Assembly: GCA_002343325.1 (NCBI GenBank)
Contig: DDSG01000038.1
Location: 459 to 38,892, forward strand
Source of the DNA: Phycisphaerales bacterium UBA2396
GTDB taxonomy: Bacteria; Planctomycetota; Phycisphaerae; Phycisphaerales; UBA1924
Length of the DNA stretch: 38,434 nucleotides
Direction: 5' to 3'
The notes beneath the pieces are model-generated. The model made no database searches and was not told the origin of the DNA. It saw nothing but the letters and a program-made list of their open reading frames with translations. This document shows positions 24,572 to 31,736 of the stretch, piece after piece (positions within the stretch are counted from its first letter, which is position 1; the number at the start of each line of letters is the position of its first letter). A program made the position numbers and the translations under genes.

Positions 24572-25093
24572 TCACAGATACTCCTCGAGGCCCGCGTCGC
24601 GGAAGATCTCACGGACCTTGATGGCGACGTAGCGGAGCGTGCTGCGCGGCACCCCCAGCTCCTTGGCGGCGGGGGTCAGCGCCTCCCGCAGCATCTGCTC
24701 GCAGAGCGAGCGCTGCCGCGCGTTCAACTTGGTGAACGCGATCTCCAGGTCCACGCGGAGGTCGATCTTGCGACGCCACGCGTCGCCCGACCAGGAGGGG
24801 TCAATGGCGACATCGTCATTGGCGTCGAGCGGGCGCGGCGTGCCACGGCGCTTTTGGGCGCGCCGCTCCCGGAGGAGCGACAGGAGCCGCGTGCTGACGA
24901 CCTGGTTGATGAACGCCTCGCGGTTCCCCCGCTCGGGATCGAAGCGGTCCCACACCTCCAGCAACTGAGCCATGAGCTCGCCGGCGATGTCCTCGGCGTC
25001 CGCGCGTCGGATGACGCCGCGTTCGCGGAGCTTCTTGACCTCGGTTCGGATGACGACGTTGGCAAACGCGAGATGCTTGGGGTCGATCTTCAT
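24572..25093 (-). CDS. Sigma-70-like factor encoded by the element
   Basis: A 173-residue protein. The N-terminal half has the region-2-like helix pattern of small sigma factors (ADAEDIAGELMAQLLEVWDRFDPERGNREAFINQVVSTRLLSLLRE). The C-terminal half has a region-4 HTH: LNARQRSLCEQMLREALTPAAKELGVPRSTLRYVAIKVREIF. A transcriptional role for the element's own genes is likely; it is the first gene of the leftward replication block. No strong Shine-Dalgarno is visible before the ATG. Confidence 0.8.
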   Translation of the reverse strand: MKIDPKHLAFANVVIRTEVKKLRERGVIRRADAEDIAGELMAQLLEVWDRFDPERGNREAFINQVVSTRLLSLLRERRAQKRRGTPRPLDANDDVAIDPSWSGDAWRRKIDLRVDLEIAFTKLNARQRSLCEQMLREALTPAAKELGVPRSTLRYVAIKVREIFRDAGLEEYL

Positions 25094-25451
25094 TGGCTGG
25101 TTCTTTCAGTGCGCAGCCACAGCGCCGAGGCGCGTGGCCGCGTTGAGTGCTTGGTGGATTCAGGCGGATGACGGACGCAGTCGCCGACGGCGGCGGCGTC
25201 TCATGCGGTACAGGCGGCCGCCATGTGCGGCGTGCCTACGCAGTCAGCAGATCAGAGGTGGATGCGTTGGAGGCGCGCGGCCGGGTGCCGACGCACGCTG
25301 GTGGACGGACCGTGCCGGACTGCGAATGCTGTTCATGCATGACTTCCTCTTGTCGCTCGGCGCTATGCCGTTCGAACTGAGAGAAGCATGCTGGGGCGCG
25401 ATTACCCGCCGTTGGACGGCGCGATTACCTAGTGATGAAATCTGTGAGGTG
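25094..25451. other. Non-coding gap between the cargo block and the replication block
   Basis: A 358-base gap with no supported gene. It should contain the promoter for the sigma factor and replication genes on the minus strand. The only clear structure is a 12-base direct repeat, GGCGCGATTACC, at 25395-25406 and 25418-25429 (23 bases apart), just after the stop of the QueC-like gene. Confidence 0.5.
25395..25429. repeat. 12-bp direct repeat, 23-bp spacing
   Basis: GGCGCGATTACC occurs at 25395-25406 and again at 25418-25429. A 23-base spacing (about two helical turns) would suit a dimeric protein site. Its position, at the junction of the cargo block and the replication block, could mark an operator or an insertion scar. 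Confidence 0.45.
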
Positions 25452-27248
25452 TCAGATCGTGGCGAGGCAGTAGTGGCCCCTCTCGCTTCCGTCGATCTTG
25501 ATGCCTGTTACCGTCGTCTTCAGTTGGCGGCGGAGGCTGCTAACTGTCTTGGCAATCGTGTTCTTCTGAACACGCTGTCCGTCCCACACATCCTCCATCA
25601 ATTTGCCCGTATCGAGGTACACACCGGGCGATCGACACAGTCGCTCGATCAGCCTGAACTCAGCGCTATTGCCGAGCTTGCAGGACCCAGACCCGTAATG
25701 AAAGGTGAAAGTACTTCGATCCGCCGTGGGCTTGTCGTAGTGGTGGGCACCGACGACCGGCGGTGCTGCGGTCGGAGCCGTGGTCGCGCCGGACGCGCCC
25801 AGCAGACCAACCGCTATGCCTGGGAGCGAGTTCGTCGCCACGCGACCGTGCAGCAGATCTTCCGCGCGATCTCGGATTGCTCCTGCTAGCGCGCCCAATA
25901 TCTGCTCGGAGTGCTTGCGGTGCAGATCGAACGCGGCTTGTGCGATCGCCTTAGGGTCTTTCCCCGCGTGCCGCAGTGCCTTGGCTACCTCCGGAAATCG
26001 GGTCAGAAATGCGTGCGGCGTTCCAAGCGTACCGATTTCCTTGATGGTCCCCACGTAACGCTCGATGAGTGTGCACTCTTCCGGGTCCGTCCACGGATGG
26101 GTCATCAAGTCCGCCTGGTACATTCCCGGCGGGTCCTCATCGGCTGCCAGCCCCGCGGCCAAGGTCACCATCCGCCGATCGATGCACTGCGAACAGGTGC
26201 CACAGTGAGTGTGGGCATTGGTGCGCTCCCAGGTGTGGGCACAACTGATGGTCGTCGCGCAGAGTGAGCCAAAGCCCGATGCCTTGATCTCCCGCACGAT
26301 GTCCGTCTTCGTCTTCCACAAAAAGGGATTCTCTACCGTGAACTCACGTTCGAAGATCGCGGTGAAGAGCTTCCCGAAGCCAGCGAGCGTTTGTGGATGC
26401 GTGGTGCGGCTAGCCCGTCCGCCAAGGCACTGCATGCTGAGGGGCAAGTTGAAGCTGACAACGCCGTTCTCGTAAAAGCGGATGCGAGACTTCCCCAGCA
26501 TTTGGGCGACAACGGCGGCAAGCGAGGCGTACACGAACGAGCGCGCTCGCTGCGTGTACTCCTTGCCCAGTGACTTACCCTTGTTGAGTTCGACCTGAAT
26601 GTGGAAAGGAGTCGGAGCCGTGCCGTTGAGCTGCTTGTTTAGCGCCTCCACGACGCGGCGCTGCGGGGCACCCACCTTTGTCGTCGGTTCATGACTGACG
26701 AGCGCCACCTTGCGCCGGCCGTCCACGATCTCCTTGACGGCCCCGCCAAATGAATCAAGCCCACCCGAGAAGAGCATGACCTCCTCGATACCACTGCTGT
26801 CAATGCCGTCTTTCCGAAAGTCGAGGTACCCATCAACGGCGGACGGCTTCTTGAGTTTGGTGAAGTTCAGTTCATAATCGTCGTCCGACAAGAAGGTCAG
26901 GACCTCGCGGAGAGGCTCCAGTACCCCCGGAGCCATCCAGAAGTCCGGATTGCGGACGGGGATCTCCAACCACAGGTGGCGTCGCCACTTCAGGCCGTAC
27001 TCGAACTCAGCCTTCCCTCCGCGGCGGACCGCCTGGTCCGCCGCGTAGATGAAGGCGGCGATCTCCAAGAGGTCTGTATGCACGTCAGAGAGATTGGCCG
27101 TCATGGATGACGTCAGGTCGTGCAAGCGCAGATGCACATCATGCACCCCGTTCCCGAGAACGAGATTGACAGGTGCGATCGACTTCCACGCCCCACCGCG
27201 GGAGGAGAGCTTCGCGCCGCCGCACAGGATGACGTGCTTAGCCGACAT
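25452..27248 (-). CDS. QueC-like PP-loop enzyme with C-terminal winged-helix domain (QatC-like)
   Basis: A 598-residue protein, start ATG at 27248 with GAGG eight bases upstream (a GTG at 27257 is also in frame). The N-terminal ~150 residues are a family-specific extension. The PP-loop ATP-binding motif SGGLDS is at 161-166, and the zinc-site cysteines of QueC are kept as C336, C349, C352 and C355 (ISCAHTW... HCGTCSQC). QueC makes 7-cyano-7-deazaguanine; QueC-like proteins also occur in Qat and type IV CBASS defence. Residues about 515-598 resemble an OmpR/PhoB winged helix (SAEFRLIERLCRSPGVYLDT... TIAKTVSSLRRQL... GHYCLATI), joined by a Pro/Ala-rich linker near 480-505. The gene overlaps its partner by 11 bases. 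No queD, queE or queF is nearby, so ordinary queuosine synthesis is unlikely. Confidence 0.85.
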   Translation of the reverse strand: MSAKHVILCGGAKLSSRGGAWKSIAPVNLVLGNGVHDVHLRLHDLTSSMTANLSDVHTDLLEIAAFIYAADQAVRRGGKAEFEYGLKWRRHLWLEIPVRNPDFWMAPGVLEPLREVLTFLSDDDYELNFTKLKKPSAVDGYLDFRKDGIDSSGIEEVMLFSGGLDSFGGAVKEIVDGRRKVALVSHEPTTKVGAPQRRVVEALNKQLNGTAPTPFHIQVELNKGKSLGKEYTQRARSFVYASLAAVVAQMLGKSRIRFYENGVVSFNLPLSMQCLGGRASRTTHPQTLAGFGKLFTAIFEREFTVENPFLWKTKTDIVREIKASGFGSLCATTISCAHTWERTNAHTHCGTCSQCIDRRMVTLAAGLAADEDPPGMYQADLMTHPWTDPEECTLIERYVGTIKEIGTLGTPHAFLTRFPEVAKALRHAGKDPKAIAQAAFDLHRKHSEQILGALAGAIRDRAEDLLHGRVATNSLPGIAVGLLGASGATTAPTAAPPVVGAHHYDKPTADRSTFTFHYGSGSCKLGNSAEFRLIERLCRSPGVYLDTGKLMEDVWDGQRVQKNTIAKTVSSLRRQLKTTVTGIKIDGSERGHYCLATI

Positions 27249-28023
27249 CCCGCGCACCTCGAACCTCGAGTTCGGCTCTCAGCTTGACGAGCGCGTATGC
27301 GGCGAAGCTCCGTGCCGATTGCTTGGAGATGCCGGTCTCGTACTTCGACTTGGAGAACCAGCCACCTGCGTAGTCCCGGACGATCAGCGCGGCCTGCCGG
27401 GTGTGGACGGCCAGACGCTCAAGAAATGCCGTGTGCTCTGTCGGGTCGTTGAATCGCTGGTTGGGCCCAACATGCTGCGAGAGCTCGCGACTGAGGTGAT
27501 ACGTGAGGTACCGCTGCATGAGCCGCGCAAAAAAGTCATGGGACAGCGACGCAAACCCCTCTCGGGTCGAAAGGTCGCGCACCGCGCTTTGCACGGGCGC
27601 TGAATCGGTCTGCCACAGGTTCTCGGAGGCGGGGCCGGTCAGCGCTGAGAGCGACTCGACCGCCGCGAGCTGCGCCATTTCACCGATGTCGGTACGAGAT
27701 CGCGTGTTGCGAAGGTGCCGGTCAATCGCATCGCTCAAGGCCCCAGCGAGGTCGTAAACGTTTGCGTCGGTCGGGACGTCTAATCCGAGTTCCTTGAGCC
27801 GGGAGACGAAGTTCGCCTCATCCCGTGCCGCGATGGTCACGTGCGCGAGCAAGTAGACTGCATGGGCAAGTCCTTCATCTCCCTTGGCCAGTTCAAGACC
27901 GTGTTCGGCGGCTTGCAGTGTGGACTGGGCTACCCCGGCGACGGGCGCGCCTTCCGCGACGAGTGCCACAACCTCGCGCCACGGCGCGGTGTCGGGTGTT
28001 CGGCTGCCTCTTTGGTGGCCCAT
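27238..28023 (-). CDS. QatB-like partner of the QueC-like enzyme
   Basis: A 261-residue protein beginning MGHQRGSRTPDTAPW. The N-terminal ~25 residues look disordered, with a Gly directly after Met; the rest is helical, with ...DVYDLAGALSDAIDRHL-type and RYLTYHLSRELSQHVGPNQRFND segments. No enzyme motif is seen. Size, gene order (immediately upstream of a QueC-like gene, 11-base overlap) and the MG start match what I recall of QatB, the protein paired with QatC. The ribosome site is weak. The neighbouring QatA ATPase and QatD TatD-type nuclease of a full Qat system are absent. Assignment rests on context and general resemblance, not a database hit. Confidence 0.7.
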   Translation of the reverse strand: MGHQRGSRTPDTAPWREVVALVAEGAPVAGVAQSTLQAAEHGLELAKGDEGLAHAVYLLAHVTIAARDEANFVSRLKELGLDVPTDANVYDLAGALSDAIDRHLRNTRSRTDIGEMAQLAAVESLSALTGPASENLWQTDSAPVQSAVRDLSTREGFASLSHDFFARLMQRYLTYHLSRELSQHVGPNQRFNDPTEHTAFLERLAVHTRQAALIVRDYAGGWFSKSKYETGISKQSARSFAAYALVKLRAELEVRGARDVG

Positions 28024-28221
28024 AGCGCCGGCGCTGCCGCCCGGCGACGGTTACGCGCCGGCCATCCGGGCGTTGGGAGCCGTATCGTGTTCATCGGCAC
28101 GCTTGCCAGCGCTCTTCACCCTGGCCGGATAACGATGATGAGGTTCTGGCCGGGACGACGCGCTGCACTTATTGCACATGCGACTCACGAGCGATAGACT
28201 CGGTGGTCCGAGAAGTGCAAC
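28024..28221. promoter_or_regulatory. Divergent promoter region between the QatB-like and HTH genes
   Basis: On the plus strand TTGCAC (28172-28177) and TAGACT (28195-28200), 17 bases apart, could be a promoter for the HTH gene. TTGCAC and GTGCAA (28215-28220) are inverted, and CTCGG-TGGT-CCGAG (28199-28212) is a small dyad overlapping the presumed start region; either could be an operator for the HTH protein. The minus-strand promoter for the QatB-like gene should also lie here but is not clear. Confidence 0.35.
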
Positions 28222-28686
28222 ATGCCCGCAAAGCCATCATCTCGTCGCGCAACACAGAGCGGCTCGGTGTCCCCAACCAAGCGCGAGCGCCGGCTCGCCG
28301 CAGAGGCCTCCCGGCTACTGCCGCGCACCTGGGGAAGTCTGAACCTGCGGATGCCGGGAGCAAGGGGCACTTCGGTCGAGCTGCCTGCCGTCGCCGTCCG
28401 GCTCCTGCGTAACGTGCTATCGAGTCTGGCAAATGGAGACGCGGTTACCGTTGTGCCGACTCCCGCTGAGCTGACAACCCATCAGGCGGCGGCGATTCTT
28501 GGCGTCTCGCGTCCGTTCCTCATCAAGGCGCTCGACGCTGGGCACTTGAAGGTGCGAATGGTCGGCACCCACCGCCGCATCGCGCTAGCGGACCTCATCG
28601 CGTACCGCGACGCAATGGTCGAGCGTCGCCACGCCGCGCTCGACGAAGTGACAGCGCAGGCGCAGGAACTGGGCATGGGCTACTGA
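28222..28686 (+). CDS. Excisionase/antitoxin-type HTH protein without an adjacent toxin
   Basis: A 154-residue protein. The C-terminal half is a MerR/excisionase-type HTH: TTHQAAAILGVSRPFLIKAL, AGHLKVRMVGTHRRI, ALADLIAYRDAM, ending ERRHAALDEVTAQAQELGMGY, the usual form of antitoxins paired with PIN toxins. The first ~85 residues are basic and variable. Normally a PIN-domain gene follows directly; here the next gene runs the other way and overlaps by 92 bases. It is the only plus-strand gene in the element and faces away from the QatB-like gene, so it may now regulate that operon. Confidence 0.78.
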   Translation: MPAKPSSRRATQSGSVSPTKRERRLAAEASRLLPRTWGSLNLRMPGARGTSVELPAVAVRLLRNVLSSLANGDAVTVVPTPAELTTHQAAAILGVSRPFLIKALDAGHLKVRMVGTHRRIALADLIAYRDAMVERRHAALDEVTAQAQELGMGY

Positions 28687-29080
28687 GCCGCGACCACGCC
28701 TCCCGCTGCCGCCCCCAATCGGCCTCCGCCGCGACGACTCGCACATCCCGCTCCGACACCGCTTCCCGCTCCCCCGCCACCCGGGGCAGGAACAGAATCG
28801 CCTCCTGGATGTCCGGCGCGAGGTTCAGCATGTTCACGATCTGGCTCACCCGAGCGCGAGTCACCTGCCCGAGCTCAGCGATCTCGGCGAAGTCGGCCAT
28901 CTCGCCGCTGCGCACCAGGTCCTCGAAGCGAATCGCCAGCGCCATCAGCCGCGAGATGCGCGGAACGCGGCCCTCGGCCACGGTCGGCGGCGTAGCGCGT
29001 TCGCCCGCGTGCATCACGCGCGCGCCGCATTGGCCCGTGGTGATATGAACCTTGAAGTCGAGCGTGATGCCGTCGCTCAT
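28595..29080 (-). CDS. Small HTH (ParB-KorB-like) protein of the recombinase cassette; extended 3' end
   Basis: A 161-residue protein whose ATG (29080) overlaps the recombinase stop as ATGA. The core (VPRISRLMALAIRFEDLV, EIAELGQVTRARVSQIVNMLNLAPDIQEAILFLP) is the small HTH protein that usually follows DUF2924 and recombinase genes; from memory such proteins end near WxxQREAW, at about residue 129 here. The last ~30 residues are Arg/Pro-rich and overlap the convergent HTH gene, so they are probably a chance extension after the native end was lost at the cargo junction. Confidence 0.72.
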   Translation of the reverse strand: MSDGITLDFKVHITTGQCGARVMHAGERATPPTVAEGRVPRISRLMALAIRFEDLVRSGEMADFAEIAELGQVTRARVSQIVNMLNLAPDIQEAILFLPRVAGEREAVSERDVRVVAAEADWGRQREAWSRLSSPCPVPAPALSLRRARRGDARPLRRGTR

Positions 29081-30642
29081 GCCTCCTCCTCCTCGTGCCC
29101 TCGCTGGCCGATCGACCGAAGGCCCAGCGGATGGAACGTGATCGAGACCGACCCCTTCGTGGCGTCGTAATCCACGCGCTGGACGAGCATCCGCATCAGC
29201 CGGGCCTGTTCCTTGGGCGTGAGGCGGGACCAGATGCCGTCGAACTCACCGAGCGCGGCGTCCACATCGGCCTTCGTGATCTCCCCCGCGCTCGTTTCGG
29301 CGATCTTCTGGTTCAACGCCGCGGCCTGCTCCTCGCATGCCCGCACCTTCTCGTGCAGGTCGGCCAGCCGCGATGCCGCGTGGGCGTCGCTGGCCGCGTC
29401 GCGGGCGACGCGGGCCAGGTCTGCCTGGAGCCGGGCCATCTCGCGCTCGACCGCGCTCAGTTCGCCCTCCGCCGCCGTGCGCTGCGCAGTCAACTGCTCG
29501 CGGCACTTTGCCAGCGTCAGGGAGAGGAGCGCCGGGTCCCTTCCGATGCTCCGGATCTGCTCGACCACGAACTTCTCGATCTGCTCGGCGGGCAGCGACC
29601 GGCACGGGCACGAATCCCACCCCTGCTTCTGTGCCTTGTAGCAGACGTAGTAGCGGTACACCCGCGTCCCGTTCTTGTTGGTCATCGTGTGACCCATCGA
29701 GAGCCCGCACGGGCCGCAGTGGATGAGCCCCTTGAGGAGCGCGCCGAACTTGTTCCTCGCCACCATCCCACCGTCGCGGCCGTTGTGCCGGAGCATCTCG
29801 TTGACCTTGGCCCACAAGGCGTCATCCACGATCGCCTCGTGCTCGCCCGCGAACGTCTCGGCCTTGTACCGCACGCGCCCCCGGTACAGGATGTTCGTCA
29901 AGACCTTAAGCACGGCGGGCTTGTCCCACTCGCGCCCGCCGTACGCCGCGCCCTTGGGCGTGCGAACGGCCTTGGTCCGCAGGCCGCGACCGTTGAGCTC
30001 GCGGGCAATGTCCAGGAGCGACCGCTTCGAACGGTACAGCCCGAAGATCTCGCGCACGAGTCCGGCTTCGTCCGGATTCACCACCAGCTTCTTCGTCACC
30101 GGGTCCACGTCGTACCCGATCACCGAGCGCCCACCCGACCACTTACCCTTGCGCCGCGCCGCCGCGATCTTGTCTCGCGTCCGCTCGGAGATGATCTCCC
30201 GCTCGAACTGCGCGAACGAGAGCAGGATGTTCAGCGTGAGCCGCCCCATCGACTGCGTTGTGTTGAACTGCTGGGTGACGGAGACGAACGACACCTTCTT
30301 CCGCTCGAAGATCTCCATCATCCGGGCGAAGTCGATCAGCGACCGGCTCAGCCGGTCCACCTTGTAGACGACGATGCAGTCGACCTTCCCTGCTTCGATG
30401 TCGGCCATGAGACGCTTGAGCGCCGGCCGATCCATGTTGCCGCCGGTGAACCCGCCGTCGTCGTACCGATCCTGGAGGCAGACCCATCCCTCGTTCTTCT
30501 GGCTGGCGATGTACGCCTCGCCGCTCTCGCGTTGGGCGTCGAGCGAGTTGAACTCCTGCTCCAGCCCCTCCTCGGTACTCTTGCGGGTGTAGATCGCGCA
30601 GCGGATCTGGGCCGGCGACTTGGACTCGGGTCGTCTCTTCAT
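29077..30642 (-). CDS. Large serine recombinase
   Basis: A 521-residue protein. The resolvase domain carries the catalytic Ser22 in IYTRKSTEEG, followed by DGGFTGGNMDRPAL, VYKVDRLSRSL and FAQFEREIISERTRDK. A recombinase domain (RSVIGYDVDP..., KVLTNILYRGRVRYK), a zinc ribbon (HCGPCGLSMGH and later DSCPC) and a coiled coil (about 385-455) complete the layout typical of large serine integrases. It is the likely enzyme for integration and excision of this element. It overlaps the upstream DUF2924 gene and the downstream HTH gene by ATGA. Confidence 0.93.
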   Translation of the reverse strand: MKRRPESKSPAQIRCAIYTRKSTEEGLEQEFNSLDAQRESGEAYIASQKNEGWVCLQDRYDDGGFTGGNMDRPALKRLMADIEAGKVDCIVVYKVDRLSRSLIDFARMMEIFERKKVSFVSVTQQFNTTQSMGRLTLNILLSFAQFEREIISERTRDKIAAARRKGKWSGGRSVIGYDVDPVTKKLVVNPDEAGLVREIFGLYRSKRSLLDIARELNGRGLRTKAVRTPKGAAYGGREWDKPAVLKVLTNILYRGRVRYKAETFAGEHEAIVDDALWAKVNEMLRHNGRDGGMVARNKFGALLKGLIHCGPCGLSMGHTMTNKNGTRVYRYYVCYKAQKQGWDSCPCRSLPAEQIEKFVVEQIRSIGRDPALLSLTLAKCREQLTAQRTAAEGELSAVEREMARLQADLARVARDAASDAHAASRLADLHEKVRACEEQAAALNQKIAETSAGEITKADVDAALGEFDGIWSRLTPKEQARLMRMLVQRVDYDATKGSVSITFHPLGLRSIGQRGHEEEEA

Positions 30643-31166
30643 GCGCGGGCCTCCGCCTTCCGCTCCCCGCGAGCCGACGGCAGGCGGAAGAAGCTCACCC
30701 CGTTCCAGTGCGCCCCAGTGATCTTCTGTGCGATCGCCGTGAGCGACCGGTAGACCTCGCCCTCGTACTCAAACCCCCGGGGCAGCACCCGCACCACGAT
30801 CGCCCGTCCCTTGTACTCGCGGCGGATCACGGCCCCGGGTTTCGGGAACGTATCGGGGCGGCCCGCGTCGAACGCCGCCGCGACCGTTCGTCCAGTGCCG
30901 TTCGCAGCCGCGTCGGCGGCACGCGGGGCGCTCAATCGGATCTCCGCGTCGTCGGCCAGTTCGAGCGCCCGCCTTCGTGCCCGCTCCGACAACCCGCCCT
31001 CGCGGAGCGCCTGCATCCGCCAAACGATTCGCTTGATCAGGTACTGCTTGTGGTTCGTCCGTGTGGGCTCGCCGAAGACTTCGGCGTAGCGCTTCTTCAA
31101 CTCGGGGACGGTGAGTCGGCTCAGGGCCTTCACCGTCGCGGGAATGTCATCGGGCGTGTGGTTCAT
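30639..31166 (-). CDS. DUF2924 protein of the recombinase cassette
   Basis: A 175-residue protein with the DUF2924 pattern: LTVPELKKRYAEVFGEPT, NHKQYLIKRIVWRMQALREGGL, then a beta region ending PGAVIRREYKGR with FEYEGEVYRSLTAIAQ and ITGAHWNGVSFF. DUF2924 genes sit directly upstream of large serine recombinases in many bacteria and their products are thought to bind DNA, though the function is unknown. Here the gene overlaps the recombinase by ATGA. Confidence 0.88.
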   Translation of the reverse strand: MNHTPDDIPATVKALSRLTVPELKKRYAEVFGEPTRTNHKQYLIKRIVWRMQALREGGLSERARRRALELADDAEIRLSAPRAADAAANGTGRTVAAAFDAGRPDTFPKPGAVIRREYKGRAIVVRVLPRGFEYEGEVYRSLTAIAQKITGAHWNGVSFFRLPSARGERKAEARA

Positions 31167-31190
31167 CGGGACTCTCCGGTTTGCAAGGCG

Positions 31191-31415
31191 TCAACCAAGC
31201 GGACGATCAAGGCGGACCGGTCCCGAGGGTTCAAGTCCATCTTCCTCGCTTTCTGACGGGGCCGAGATGTCGCCCGAGTCGCCCATGCGGCGGGCATCCT
31301 CGCGCTGGCGACGGATGCCATCCGCCAGAATCTGGGCAATGGTGTGCAGCCGCTTGATCGGGGTCAGCAGCGCGAGGTCATCGCGCTCGGCCCCCTCGTC
31401 GAGGTCGATGGTCAT
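31191..31415 (-). CDS. Small hypothetical protein heading the recombinase operon
   Basis: A 74-residue acidic protein starting at ATG 31415, with one helical region (LLTPIKRLHTIAQILADGIRRQREDARRMG) and a disordered, acidic C-terminus. Short proteins with this LTPxxRLxxIAxILAxGIxRL-like helix are often found ahead of DUF2924-recombinase pairs. It is the rightmost gene of the element. Confidence 0.65.
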   Translation of the reverse strand: MTIDLDEGAERDDLALLTPIKRLHTIAQILADGIRRQREDARRMGDSGDISAPSESEEDGLEPSGPVRLDRPLG

Positions 31416-31736
31416 GCGTGCGTCCGTGCGCGAGCCCGGTGGGGCCAGCGATGGTCAGTCGTGCCGGCCCGCTACCGGAGGGCCGTTAACCACCATCTAC
31501 GCGAACTGCGCACATTGTGGCGAAAGAGACGATCGAAATGAGCACGGGCGCACGTTCGGAGTTGGTGGCCCGTCAGGGAACGGTCCTGGTGAGTGAGGGA
31601 CCGATGGGGCACAGGACAATGACATGGCCGCTGCTGGGCCGGGCCACTCCCCTTGCAGCCGATACAATGCTGTTCCTGGTCACGACGGCTGTGTGCCGGA
31701 CGTTTCGCTCTACAGGCCCGAGCACAGGGAGTCCCG
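31416..31736. other. Right junction gap of the element and upstream region of the PL8 gene
   Basis: A 321-base gap with no supported gene. A TACAAT at 31663-31668 could be a -10 for the PL8 gene, 69 bases from its ATG. The right end (attR) of the element is expected in this gap, but I could not recognise it. Confidence 0.4.

Larger units (their letters stand above)
15486..31736. mobile_element. Integrated element with phage-type replication genes and a large serine recombinase
   Basis: Everything with mobile or phage character falls between napG-like (ends 15485) and the PL8 gene (starts 31737), and all but one gene runs leftward. Content from right to left: recombinase cassette, QueC/QatB-like cargo block, sigma factor, recombination and replication genes, small DNA-binding and unknown proteins. 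No portal, terminase, capsid, tail or lysis gene is seen. The exact ends are not determined: serine integrases use short core sites, and I found no convincing long direct repeat between 15486-15658 and 31416-31736. The element could be a satellite, an integrative replicon or a decayed prophage. Confidence 0.6.

Noticed and set aside
25452..27248. Ordinary queuosine biosynthesis queC
   Set aside because: The protein is more than twice the QueC length, has a winged-helix domain, and no queD, queE or queF lies nearby.
15486..31736. attL/attR direct repeat for the serine integrase
   Set aside because: I compared 15486-15658 with 31416-31736 by eye and found no convincing shared core; short cores cannot be seen reliably this way.
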